From: an uncultured bacterium
GTDB lineage: Bacteria; Bacillota; Clostridia; Oscillospirales; Acutalibacteraceae
Reading direction: 5' to 3'
DNA length: 64,000 nucleotides
NCBI GenBank assembly: GCA_905215055.1
Contig: CAJMOH010000002.1
Span: 1 to 64,000, forward strand
Below, piece after piece: positions 52,340 to 60,369 of the stretch. The notes under the pieces were generated by a model. That model was not told where the DNA came from, searched no databases, and worked only from the letters and a program-made list of their open reading frames with translations. A program made the translations under genes and the position numbers. Position 1 is the first letter of the stretch. Every line of letters begins with the position of its first letter.

Positions 52340-52387
52340 CTTACAGTTTTGTAAGGTTCGCTGGTTTCTCTTTTTTGATGCTATAAT
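52340..52387 (+). promoter_or_regulatory. Orphan promoter with CTTACA/TGTAAG dyad
   Basis: CTTACAGTTTTGTAAG at 52340-52355, then TATAAT at 52382-52387. Such a dyad is a plausible site for the OmpR-type regulator whose fragment lies just upstream. The promoter now leads only into pseudogene sequence. Confidence 0.6.
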
Positions 52388-52428
52388 ACAGGTAACACTT
52401 GGAAGGCAGACAGAAGGAAACTACAGGA

Positions 52429-52540
52429 ATGTGTGAATACATAGACAAACAAATTTTCAGAGAAAAAAGCCTAAAACGGGCTGCTTCACTGGAATAGCTA
52501 GACGACTATCTTTGGGTCTCCAGCCCTAGGTAACCTTCGT
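52429..52540 (+). pseudogene. 5' remnant of a secretion-accessory (HlyD-type) gene
   Basis: Reads MCEYIDKQIFREKSLKRAAS LE, a stop, then LDDYLWVSSPR and a stop. The IFREKSLxRxxSxExLxDYxxVxxP pattern is, as I recall, the start of HlyD-like proteins of NHLM-type bacteriocin export systems. Two in-frame stops and loss of the remaining gene mark it as dead. Confidence 0.5.
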
Positions 52541-52646
52541 GTCCGGAACGCCACCCGCTTCCAGTGGATACTTTTGAGCAGTGCCGAGTATCTAGGAAAC
52601 AGTCGCCATCAAACAGCCATATAAACTAGGCTATGTCGGGTAAACA

Positions 52647-52674
52647 AAAGGTCGGGATCGCTCCCGGCCTTTTC
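52647..52674 (+). terminator. Intrinsic terminator
   Basis: AAAAGGTCGGGA and TCCCGGCCTTTT around a short loop, with a trailing T-run. Confidence 0.8.
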
Positions 52675-52738
52675 TGTATTGCATCTTCTATTGCGTCAGT
52701 GTTGCAGCTAGCTCCATGCTTATGGAGGCCGTTTCCGC

Positions 52739-52890
52739 TCAGGTGGTAGTGCCGCCGGGACGGAGGGCGTTATCCTCATAGCCGTTGAGGACCTGCAGAC
52801 CGGTAGCCCAGCTCATCGCGTTCTGGGCCCAGGAGGTTCCCTTGCTTCCGTCGGGGAACTTACTCACGTCGCCCAAGGCAGGGGGATCTC
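52739..52890 (-). pseudogene. SLH-domain fragment
   Basis: The minus strand reads GDVSKFPDGSKGTSWAQNAM, SWATGLQVLNGYEDNALRPG and then stops. The F.D....W...AM.W....G...GY.D..LRP pattern is that of S-layer homology domains. Only one repeat remains. Confidence 0.75.
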
Positions 52891-52992
52891 CTTGTATGGA
52901 GTGAGGAGTGACCTCTATGAGGGATCCCTTTTTGACTCTGACTCACAGCACAGAGATTATTTATTTCAACATGTTCGTAAAACGGGTGGTGT

Positions 52993-53472
52993 ATGTACCG
53001 TTTCTCCACGCCATTCCCAGAGAAAAGCAAAATAGAAGCATCCTCGAAAAAAATGAAGGCGGAACGTTCCGCACTGTTTAACCATGCAATTAGAGCTTAC
53101 AAAAGGCTGAAAGCCCGTGGCTATGCCTGGGCTGGCGGGGATCGATTTGAACCTGACATCATTGTGGCCAATGCCACCTTTTCAGTAGACAAGCAAATGG
53201 TGCTCAACGCATTTGTGTCCCAATGCCTCACACTCGATCCCCATGCTCTGTCACCACTACAAGTGATTTACAAAATGCCTACAACCAATTCTGCTCTCAG
53301 CACGAACAAGTCCCGTTGCTGGCGACCGTTTTCCCCAGGAATTGTATGCCGCATTGCCCAGTTCGGTGGAACGCATAAAAATCGGGAATCAACACCGAGG
53401 CTTCCGCGGAATTCGGTTGAAGGAAAACTGAAATCAAATCGGATCCCCTTCCATGGATCGTATACGATATGA
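52993..53472 (+). CDS. Uncertain open frame, 159 residues
   Basis: The frame MYRFSTPFPEKSKIEASSKK continues through RAYKRLKARGYAWAGGDRFE. It lacks a good SD, its composition is mixed, and the C-terminal third is basic and irregular. I cannot assign it; it may be a chance frame in debris or a fused remnant. Confidence 0.25.
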   Translation: MYRFSTPFPEKSKIEASSKKMKAERSALFNHAIRAYKRLKARGYAWAGGDRFEPDIIVANATFSVDKQMVLNAFVSQCLTLDPHALSPLQVIYKMPTTNSALSTNKSRCWRPFSPGIVCRIAQFGGTHKNRESTPRLPRNSVEGKLKSNRIPFHGSYTI

Positions 53473-53489
53473 TTTCAGCCATATATTCT
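53460..53489 (+). promoter_or_regulatory. Element promoter motif, copy D
   Basis: GTATA (one mismatch to GTATC), 16 bases, ATATATTCT, followed by an AGGAGGTG SD and the remnant of the 235-aa element gene. Confidence 0.65.
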
Positions 53490-53510
53490 CCCTTTAGGAG
53501 GTGAAATGTC

Positions 53511-53790
53511 ATGCACAAAAGTATCCTGAAATCGGAGGCCATTACAATGTTTGGCTCCACATTCCACACCACTTTTAAGACAAAGCACGGCCGTATGCTG
53601 TACCTGTCCCTGGCTATCCGGAAACCAACCTGTGTCATTTAGGACTGTTTTTACCTGGACCGGCACCAAAGTCCGGCTAGGCCGGAACGTCAATGCAGGC
53701 TTCAGAAACTGAAAAACCAGATGCACCGGGCTGTCTACTTGGACTTGGCCTACTACAAAAACGGTCATGGTGTGGTCAAGCAGTGCAGCT
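53511..53790 (+). pseudogene. Decayed copy of the 45481-46188 element gene
   Basis: An intact promoter motif and SD lead to MHKSILKSEAITMFGSTFHT, then KTKHGRMLYLSLAIRKPTCV, a TAG at 53640-53642, and on in the same frame to NQMHRAVYLDLAYYKNGHGV. It matches the 45481 protein with a large internal deletion. It then fuses at VKQCSYYA to the recombinase HKSVERE, a join between similar YYD/LYA sequences. Confidence 0.75.
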
Positions 53791-54804
53791 ACTACGCCCA
53801 CAAGTCGGTAGAACGGGAAGAAAAGGTGGTCATCTTCATCGACAACGGATTCTCCGGTGGAAATGTGAACCGGGATGGATTCCAAAAAATGATGAGGTTG
53901 GTCCGCCAAGGTAATGTCAGTAAGGTAATGGTGTACAAGCTGAACCCTATCCTCTCTGAGGCAGAGCAAGTGCGGTACCTCTTTGAGGGCTATGCTCGGG
54001 AAGCGGTATCCCTGCGCAGGCTGGTAGATGTCCTGAACACCAAGGGCAAGCTGCCCTTGGATAGCAGTCACTGGACTACCGCTAAGATTTCCAATCTGCT
54101 AAAAAACCATTTCTGTGAAAGCCGACTCCAACGTGTACGACTATTTCGACCGGCATGGAACGAAATTCGTCACAAATATGTCCCCGTTCACAGGAGAATG
54201 GGGTACTCAACTCTATGGCCACACCAAACACCGACCCGACAATCCGGATTGGTCAGATGTGCGGCTGGTCCTATTGAGCCACCCAGGGATTGTGGATTCC
54301 GACATCTGGCTCAAATGTCAGCATAAGCTGGAGAGGAACCGGCAGATCCCAAAGGGTATGCCCCGGCCCGAAAGTGATCGTCTATGCGGAGGACTTGGAA
54401 AACATGGTCTACGAGTGTATTGCTGAGAAACTGTCAGGACTGAATGAGATGAGCTACCACTCTCACAAAAGTAGCAGCAGTGAGCTCAACGATCTAAAGT
54501 TGAAGGTCAAGGCCATTGAGCAGACAGAAAAGCAGCTCATGGACACCATACCGACCGGAGGATTCCATGGGCTCTTCTGGCCATCGCCAACAAAAAAGCT
54601 ACCCAGCTCAAGCAGGACCGTCTTGCACTCAATCAGCGTATGGAAGAACTCCGGAGTCTGGAGACTGAAACAGGGACTGTCATCAACTTGACAAAGTCTT
54701 GGAAAACCGCCGATTGCCAGCGAAAAAAGGCGGTTGCTATGATTCTGAAACATAAGATCCTCATTAGCGAGGATGGGGGTGCAAAGATTATTTGGAATAT
54801 GTGA
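53790..54804 (+). pseudogene. Decayed large serine recombinase, third copy
   Basis: The first codons are replaced by the fusion; HKSVEREEKVVIFIDNGFSG then follows. Compared with the intact gene, a segment after VSKVMVYKL is deleted (catalytic-domain end), a frameshift lies near 54115, and the zinc-ribbon part is lost between NRQIPK and GPKVIVYAEDLENM. Further shifts occur near 54560. It ends in IIWNM and a stop, like the intact copy. Confidence 0.85.
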
Positions 54805-54808
54805 GAAA

Positions 54809-54842
54809 AAGCCGTCAGAGCAAGGACCCTGGCGGCTTACGT
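54809..54842 (+). terminator. Terminator after recombinase remnant
   Basis: AAGCCGTCAG and CTGGCGGCTT stem, followed by ACGTTTTG. Confidence 0.65.
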
Positions 54843-54880
54843 TTTGCAGCGGTCCTCTTTTCCTGGGGCCATGCTTTTCC

Positions 54881-54910
54881 TTGACAGGAAGTGTTTTCGT
54901 GGGCTACAAT
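54881..54910 (+). promoter_or_regulatory. Promoter of the DUF3990 cassette
   Basis: TTGACA (54881-54886), 18-base spacer, TACAAT (54905-54910). Confidence 0.75.
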
Positions 54911-54944
54911 TTAATCAAAGAGTTGCGTGTCGGGAGGGAGCGCT

Positions 54945-55409
54945 TTGATCCTATACCATGGAAGCAAAAGCATTGTGGAGTTCCCGGAAATCCGGGTTCA
55001 GAGATACAACAAGGACTTCTATTTTGGCTTTTACTGCACACTGTATCCGGAACAAGCCATCCGCTGGGCCATCCGATTTGATGGAATTGGCTATTTGAAC
55101 GAATACTCGTACACACCGGATGACAGTCTAAAGGTAAAGCGATTCCCGGAGATGACCGAGGAATGGCTGGATTTTATCGTGTCTTGCCGGCTGGGCCATC
55201 CCCATGACTATGACATTGTGGAGGGCCCCATGGCAAACGACACCATCTTCAACTATGTTCAAAACTTTGCTGATGGGAAGATCAGCCGGGAAGCTTTCTG
55301 GGCTCTGGCCAAGTTTAAGCGGCCCACGCACCAGATCAGTTTCCACACGGCGAGAGCATTGGCAACGCTTTCCTTTGTGAAGGGGGTGGAAGTTCGGAAT
55401 GAAGAATAA
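54945..55409 (+). CDS. DUF3990 protein, likely ADP-ribosyltransferase-fold toxin
   Basis: The TTG at 54945 lies seven bases after GGGAGG and begins LILYHGSKSIVEFPEIRVQR; a GTG at 54927 is less well placed. YHGS, DFYFGFYCTLYPEQAIRWA and YDIVEGPMANDTIFNYV are the conserved blocks of DUF3990, a family I recall as related to ADP-ribosyltransferase folds (YHGS resembles the H/Y motif binding NAD). It overlaps the next gene by 11 bases. Such cassettes are often treated as toxin-antitoxin modules; activity is not proven. Confidence 0.75.
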   Translation: MILYHGSKSIVEFPEIRVQRYNKDFYFGFYCTLYPEQAIRWAIRFDGIGYLNEYSYTPDDSLKVKRFPEMTEEWLDFIVSCRLGHPHDYDIVEGPMANDTIFNYVQNFADGKISREAFWALAKFKRPTHQISFHTARALATLSFVKGVEVRNEE

Positions 55410-55845
55410 TAGCGCACTGTTCTATACATGCAGCCTCATTGAATTCATTGGAAGGATGCAGAAGCAACCGCGCTCCGCTGTGGTTGAGTTCCTTGGCCGG
55501 GAAACGATCCAGCGCATCTACAAGTTCGCCGATGTCTTCCATTGTGAACCCATCGAGAAGACAGCAGACGATTTTATTACGCTCCGTCAAATTCCTTTGG
55601 GTTCCTTTGACAACGTAGCCACCTGCCGCTACACGGTACCGGACTACTGGACCATTGGTGAGGTCTATGAGCGGCTCATTGAGGACACTGCCCAGGAAGA
55701 CACCGACGCAGCCATTGTGGACAAACTGATGGAGGTCTTCACCTCCTGGATTGATGGGGCCATCTCCAACTTCAATTCCGACTTCTACTACCAGTCCCGG
55801 GATTACATTGCTGCCTGCTATCGGGAGGGCGAAATCTGCGACTGA
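55399..55845 (+). CDS. Partner protein of DUF3990 gene, possible antitoxin
   Basis: A 148-residue soluble, mostly helical protein starting MKNNSALFYTCSLIEFIGRM. It contains SAVVEFLGRETIQRIYKFAD and WTIGEVYERLIED. I recall similar proteins encoded with DUF3990 or DUF3791 genes in gut Firmicutes. The tight overlap with the DUF3990 gene and the acidic composition fit a neutralising partner, but a second effector is also possible. Confidence 0.65.
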   Translation: MKNNSALFYTCSLIEFIGRMQKQPRSAVVEFLGRETIQRIYKFADVFHCEPIEKTADDFITLRQIPLGSFDNVATCRYTVPDYWTIGEVYERLIEDTAQEDTDAAIVDKLMEVFTSWIDGAISNFNSDFYYQSRDYIAACYREGEICD

Positions 55846-55847
55846 GG

Positions 55848-56441
55848 CTATGGAAAAATCCCCTGTAAGCGGTGGCCTGCAGGGGGTTCGTTTTTACTTA
55901 ACTTGGTATGGTTCGCTTCGCCGAAGCGCTGGAAATGGACGATTTCCCGCTCTCGCAGAAACTTGATCGGGTCCCGCACATCGGGATCGTCAGTGAAGCG
56001 CAGAATGTTGTCGTAGGTCATGCGGGCCTTTTGCTCCGCGCTGAGATCTTCGTGAAGATCGGCGATGGTGTCCCCGGTAACGGAGAACGTATTGGCGTTA
56101 AAGGGAGCGCCGGACGCCGCCACCGGGTAAACTCCCGCTGTGTGATCCACAAAATAGTCGTCAAACCCAGCCGCCTTGATCTGCTCCGGCGTCATGTTCC
56201 GGGTCAGCTGGTAGACAATGGTGCCGACCATTTCCAGGTGACTCAGCTCCTCGGTGCCTATATCGGTGAGAATCGCCTTCAGCTCGGGCAAAGGCATGGC
56301 GTAGCGCTGGCTGAGATAGCGCAGGGAGGCGCCGATTTCCCCATGGGGGCCGCCGTATTGGCTGATAATCATCTTAGCCAGCCGGGGATTGGTGTTCTTG
56401 ATGTGAATGGGATACTGCAAACGCTTTTCATAGACAAACAT
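55848..56441 (-). CDS. cotJC: Spore coat protein CotJC (manganese-catalase family), aberrant C-terminus
   Basis: Residues 1-175 match CotJC/Mn-catalase: MFVYEKRLQYPIHIKNTNPR, DIGTEELSHLEMVGTIVYQL (metal-binding Glu and His) and REREIVHFQRFGEA. Family members normally continue with about 15-20 residues ending near NPSF. Here NHTKLSKNEPPAGHRLQGIF follows instead, encoded by the repeat unit shared with 31528. It is part of the inner spore coat and probably scavenges peroxide. Third gene of cotJABC, starting directly after cotJB. Confidence 0.9.
   Translation of the reverse strand: MFVYEKRLQYPIHIKNTNPRLAKMIISQYGGPHGEIGASLRYLSQRYAMPLPELKAILTDIGTEELSHLEMVGTIVYQLTRNMTPEQIKAAGFDDYFVDHTAGVYPVAASGAPFNANTFSVTGDTIADLHEDLSAEQKARMTYDNILRFTDDPDVRDPIKFLREREIVHFQRFGEANHTKLSKNEPPAGHRLQGIFP
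55852..55925 (-). repeat. Terminator-like repeat unit, copy 2
   Basis: Homologous to 31528-31605. On the minus strand it supplies the last codons of cotJC and a hairpin CCCCCTGCAGGC.../TTACAGGGG followed by ATTTTTCC, serving as cotJ terminator. Confidence 0.65.
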
Positions 56442-56693
56442 TCAGTTCCCCTCCTTTTCCCAGGGCCATGGATCGCTGATCCACGCCCAGCGGCTGGTAT
56501 TCTGAGTGGTCTCTCCCAGAGGGCCGAACTTCTCCTCGTACTCTTTCCTCAGCCGTTCCGCCCGGGCCTGATATTCCTCCAGGCGGCGGGCAGCCTCTTT
56601 GTTGTTGGGATGGGTGTCCAAAAACAGGTGCAGCTCCCAAACGGCGAACCGGGCGGCGTAATAACGTTTCCGCATCAACTGTTCTTCGTTCAA
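56442..56693 (-). CDS. cotJB: Spore coat protein CotJB
   Basis: An 83-residue protein MNEEQLMRKRYYAARFAVWE with LHLFLDTHPNNKEA and YEEKFGPL, the CotJB pattern. It is helical and cytoplasmic in the mother cell before coat assembly. Its start overlaps the cotJA end by four bases and it is followed immediately by cotJC. Confidence 0.9.
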   Translation of the reverse strand: MNEEQLMRKRYYAARFAVWELHLFLDTHPNNKEAARRLEEYQARAERLRKEYEEKFGPLGETTQNTSRWAWISDPWPWEKEGN

Positions 56694-56893
56694 CGCGGCT
56701 CCCCCCTTCTGCCGGTAAAGGGCTTATCCAGCACGGGAAACAGCGTCCCGGCATCCAATGCCCGCTCCATGGAATGAAGCTGGGCGTCCCACTGCTGATA
56801 CGGCACATAGGCCATGCCAGGCACCGGGTCCTTGGGCAGAGGGCTTAGGCCGTCATACAGGCCGCAGGCCATACCCGTGATCTCTTCTGCCAT
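56690..56893 (-). CDS. cotJA: Spore coat-associated protein CotJA
   Basis: A 67-residue product containing PVPGMAYVPYQQWDAQLHSM and ALDAGTLFPVLDKPF, the CotJA signature. First gene of the cotJ operon, which in Bacillus is read by the mother-cell sigma factor SigE; I could not mark a promoter with confidence. Its presence shows that the host lineage forms endospores. Confidence 0.9.
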   Translation of the reverse strand: MAEEITGMACGLYDGLSPLPKDPVPGMAYVPYQQWDAQLHSMERALDAGTLFPVLDKPFTGRRGEPR

Positions 56894-56977
56894 TGTGATT
56901 ACCCCTTCCTGTGTTTTTTAGGAACAGTCTTGTCCCCTTGTTACAGGGTATGCGCAAGAGGGAAAAAGGTGCGCCTC

Positions 56978-57022
56978 CAAAAAGAAAGGACCGCTGTGCT
57001 TTCGCAGCGGTCCTTTCCTTTT
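56978..57022. terminator. Intrinsic terminator after the ACT-domain gene
   Basis: GAAAGGACCGCTG pairs with CAGCGGTCCTTTC around a short loop, with A-rich and T-rich flanks; it serves the leftward ACT gene. Confidence 0.9.
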
Positions 57023-57055
57023 GCATCAAGCTGTCTTTGGCAAGTCAGCCAGGAG

Positions 57056-57487
57056 TTACATCTTGTAAATGACCTCGGGAGACAAAATCTCAAAGCCGTT
57101 GGCGTGCAGGGCTTCGGCGGCCTTCTGGCCGTTGTCCAGACGGATGATGACAAAGGCCCTGCCCATCTCGCGGCTGATAAAGGCGTACATATACTCCACA
57201 TCAAAGCCCTCGTCAGAAAGCAGGCGCACCGCCTTGGAGAAGGCGCCGGGCTTGTCGTCAATCCCCACCGCGATCACCTTGGTGAGCGTCACGGTCATGC
57301 CGTGGGCCTTCAGGGCCTCCACCGCCTCCTTGGGCTTGTCCACAATCACCCGCAGGATGCCGAAATCCCGGGTATCCGCCACGGAAATGGCTCGGATGTC
57401 AATATTGGCCTCTGCCAGCACCTCAGTGACCTCCGCCATACGGCCGGGCTTGTTCTCGATAAATACAGAAAGCTGCTGAATCTGCAT
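57056..57487 (-). CDS. Tandem ACT-domain protein
   Basis: The start is ATG 57487 (MQIQQLSVFIENKPGRMAEV) after AGGAGAGG. Two ACT domains occur: residues 1-68 (IENKPGRMAEV...DIRAISVADT) and 70-143 (IDDKPGAFSKAVRLLSDEGF). ACT domains bind amino acids. Small double-ACT proteins commonly sit beside paaK and ior genes in Clostridia, suggesting sensing of aromatic or branched amino acids for that pathway (inference). Confidence 0.9.
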   Translation of the reverse strand: MQIQQLSVFIENKPGRMAEVTEVLAEANIDIRAISVADTRDFGILRVIVDKPKEAVEALKAHGMTVTLTKVIAVGIDDKPGAFSKAVRLLSDEGFDVEYMYAFISREMGRAFVIIRLDNGQKAAEALHANGFEILSPEVIYKM

Positions 57488-57585
57488 AGTGTCACGTCCT
57501 CTCCTAAAAGCTAGGCCCCCCACGGGGCAACAGTGTTTCCAGATCTATTATACCAGAGGAAAGCCCATTTGTCGATATGGGATTT

Positions 57586-58938
57586 TCACGGGGTTTGGGA
57601 ACGGATTCCCCGGGGCTGCTCCCACTTGCCAGTGCGGTACTCCAAAAAGGAGATCCCATAGTTGATCAGCCAGCCCACCGGCACGGCCATCCACACAAAC
57701 TGGATGCCGAACTGAGGCGCCAGGGTGACTGCCAGCACCACCCGCAGGCCCAGGTTCACCAGGTTGGCCACGGTAAACATCACCATATCCCCCGCGCCCC
57801 GCAGGACGCCGTCGGAGATCATCTTCAGCCCGATGAGCACATAGAACCAGCCCATAAACCGGGTGCAGGCCATGCCTGTCTCAAAGGCCAGGGAGGAGCC
57901 GCCCTCCTCCATAAACAGGGACACCAGCGGCCGGGCCAGCAGCTGCACCGCCAGGCAGATCACCGCCGCTATGGCAAACACAATGCCGTAGCTGGCCCGG
58001 TAGCCCGCCTTTACCCGTTGGGGCTTTCCCGCGCCGGTATTCTGGGCGGTGTAAGAGGAAATGGCGTTGCCCATAGCGCTCATGGGAACAATACACACGC
58101 TCTCAATCCGCATGGCCGCCGAATAGCCCGCCAGCATCTGGGAGCCAAAGCTGTTCACCACGGACTGGACCAGCATCATGCCAATGGACACAGTGGACTG
58201 CTGCAAAATGGAGGGCAAAGCCACCCGGGCCATGTTCTTCAGCTCCCTGCCGTCAAACAGGCGGTCCAGCTTGCCGGGATAGCTCTTCAGGCCCCGGAGA
58301 AAAATGACAAAGGACAGCACCGCGGAAATACCCTGGGCGATCAGGGTGGCCCAGGCCACGCCGGCCACTCCCATGCTCAGGGCTGTGACCATATAGATAT
58401 CCAGGGCCACGTTGAGCACCGAGGAAAAGATCAGCAGGTACAGGGGGATTCGGGAGCGGCCCAGGGCGTTGAACATGGAGGACAGAACATTGTACATGAA
58501 CAAAAAGGGCAAGCCCAGAAAATAGATATTCAAATAGGTGGAGGCGTCCTGGAGGATGTTCTCCGGGGTGCGCAGCAGCACCATAATCTGCCTGCTGAGA
58601 AGCAGGCCCCCCGCCCCCAGAACCAGGCTGATGGCAAGAAAGCTGAGCAGCGCCGTGGAGACAGACCGCTTCATTCGGGAATAGTCCCGGCTGCCAAAGG
58701 TCTGGCTGGTGATAACCGAGGCGCCCACCCCACCGCCGATGGCGATGGAGATAAAAACGTTGGTTAGAGAGTAAGAGGCGCCCACCGCAGCCAAAGCCTC
58801 CTCCCCCACAAACCGGCCCACTATGACGGAGTCCGCCATGGTGTACGCCTGCTGGAAGAAGTTTCCCAGCATCATGGGCAGGGCAAAGATCAGCAGCGCC
58901 GAAACAGGCCGCTTGCGGATCAGATATTCCTTTTCCAT
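57586..58938 (-). CDS. MATE family transporter
   Basis: A 450-residue, 12-helix protein starting MEKEYLIRKRPVSALLIFAL, with MMLGNFFQQAYTMADSVIVG in helix 1 and LPSILQQSTVSIGMML opening the second half. Intact. It lies between the ACT-domain gene and the paaK cluster, on the same strand. Substrate unknown. Confidence 0.92.
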   Translation of the reverse strand: MEKEYLIRKRPVSALLIFALPMMLGNFFQQAYTMADSVIVGRFVGEEALAAVGASYSLTNVFISIAIGGGVGASVITSQTFGSRDYSRMKRSVSTALLSFLAISLVLGAGGLLLSRQIMVLLRTPENILQDASTYLNIYFLGLPFLFMYNVLSSMFNALGRSRIPLYLLIFSSVLNVALDIYMVTALSMGVAGVAWATLIAQGISAVLSFVIFLRGLKSYPGKLDRLFDGRELKNMARVALPSILQQSTVSIGMMLVQSVVNSFGSQMLAGYSAAMRIESVCIVPMSAMGNAISSYTAQNTGAGKPQRVKAGYRASYGIVFAIAAVICLAVQLLARPLVSLFMEEGGSSLAFETGMACTRFMGWFYVLIGLKMISDGVLRGAGDMVMFTVANLVNLGLRVVLAVTLAPQFGIQFVWMAVPVGWLINYGISFLEYRTGKWEQPRGIRSQTP

Positions 58939-58968
58939 TCCTTCCCTCTTTTCTATCCCTTCTCATAC

Positions 58969-59000
58969 AAAGCGCGGACCAGTGGTCCGCGCCGTTTTCC
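58969..59000 (-). terminator. Terminator of the paaK-ior cluster
   Basis: GGCGCGGACC and GGTCCGCGC around ACT, followed by TTTGT on the minus strand; lies just after the 59005 gene. Confidence 0.75.
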
Positions 59001-59004
59001 GTTG

Positions 59005-60306
59005 TTACAGCGAACGCTTGTCAATGACGCGCTTTGCCTTACCCTCGCTGCGCTCGATGGATTTCGGCTCCAGCAGGGTGATTTTTGCGGAGATGTTCAG
59101 AGTGGAATGGAGAGCGTCGGCAATGGTGCGCTCCACCTTTTCCAGATTGCGGACCGTGTCGGAGAACATGCTCTCGTTCATCTCCACCTGGACCTCCAGG
59201 GTGTCCAGGTTGTTTTTCCGGTCCACAATCATCCGGTAGTTGGGGTCCATGCCCAGATCCAGCAGCACGCTCTCAATCTGGCTGGGGAACACGTTAATAC
59301 CCCGGATGATGAGCATGTCGTCGGTGCGGCCCTTGGGCTTTGTCATGCGAACGGTGGTGCGGCCGCAGGCGCACTTCTCATGGGTGAGGGAGCAGATGTC
59401 CCGGGTGCGGTAGCGGATGAGGGGCAGGGCTTCTTTGCCGATGCAGGTAAACACCAGCTCTCCCTCCTCCCCGTCAGGCAGCTGCTCGCCAGTGGCGGGA
59501 TCGATGATCTCGGGGTAGAAGAAATCCTCCTGAACGTGCATGCCGTTTTGCTCCGTGCATTCACATGCCACACCGGGACCGGCGATTTCCGACAGGCCGT
59601 AGATGTCGTAGGCCTTGATCGCCAGGGCTTTTTCAATCTCCCGGCGCATCTCCTCGGTCCAGGGCTCGGCGCCGAAAATGCCAATGCGCACCCGCAGGCT
59701 GTTGGGGTCAATGCCCTTGTCCCGGACAGTTTCGCCGATGTACATGGCATAGCTGGGGGTACAGGCCAAAATGTCAGAGCCGTAGTCCTGCAAAATCTGG
59801 ACCTGACGGCTGGTATTGCCGGAGGACACGGGGATGACCGTGGCGCCCAGCTTTTCCGCGCCGTCGTGAAGGCCCAGGCCGCCGGTGAACAAGCCATAGC
59901 CGTAGGAGACATGGACAAAGTCCTCGTGGGTGCCGCCGCAGCCCACAATGGCCCGCGCCGCGCTGCGCGCCCAGATGTCCAGGTCGTTGGCGGTATAGGC
60001 CACCACCGTCTGCTTGCCTGTGGTACCAGAGGAGGCGTGAACCCGGGCCAGGTCGTCCCGGGGAACGGCGATCAGGCCGAAGGGATAGGTATCCCGCAGG
60101 TCCTGCTTGGTGGTAAAGGGGAGCTTTTGCAGGTCATCGATGGAGTGGATGTCCTCGGGACGCAGGCCCATCTCGTCGAATTTCTTCTTGTAGAAGGGCA
60201 CGTTCTCATAGCAGTTTTTGACCATTTGCGCCAGCCGCTGGGACTGGATCTCCCGCAGGGTTTCCCGAGAGGCGCATTCGATTTCCGGCTCGAAATAGTT
60301 TGGCAT
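59005..60306 (-). CDS. paaK: Phenylacetate-CoA ligase
   Basis: The start is ATG 60306 (MPNYFEPEIECASRET). VHASSGTTGKQTVVAYT is the AMP-binding P-loop, IYGLSEIAGPGVACEC and YRTRDICSL carry adenylate-forming motifs, and RTDDMLIIRGINVFPSQIES is the C-terminal hinge. It activates aryl acids to CoA thioesters with ATP. Next to indolepyruvate oxidoreductase it probably handles aryl acetates produced from aromatic amino acids, in the cytoplasm. Full length, 433 aa. Confidence 0.93.
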   Translation of the reverse strand: MPNYFEPEIECASRETLREIQSQRLAQMVKNCYENVPFYKKKFDEMGLRPEDIHSIDDLQKLPFTTKQDLRDTYPFGLIAVPRDDLARVHASSGTTGKQTVVAYTANDLDIWARSAARAIVGCGGTHEDFVHVSYGYGLFTGGLGLHDGAEKLGATVIPVSSGNTSRQVQILQDYGSDILACTPSYAMYIGETVRDKGIDPNSLRVRIGIFGAEPWTEEMRREIEKALAIKAYDIYGLSEIAGPGVACECTEQNGMHVQEDFFYPEIIDPATGEQLPDGEEGELVFTCIGKEALPLIRYRTRDICSLTHEKCACGRTTVRMTKPKGRTDDMLIIRGINVFPSQIESVLLDLGMDPNYRMIVDRKNNLDTLEVQVEMNESMFSDTVRNLEKVERTIADALHSTLNISAKITLLEPKSIERSEGKAKRVIDKRSL

Positions 60307-60369
60307 GGGTCGTCGATCCTTTCTCTGTGGTGGGTTTGCCGGGTTTCCCCGGAGCATGCTTCTAAAAGC

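Noticed and set aside
57577..58767. 396-codon plus-strand frame
   Set aside because: Antisense of the MATE gene, with His/Gln-rich nonsense composition and no SD.
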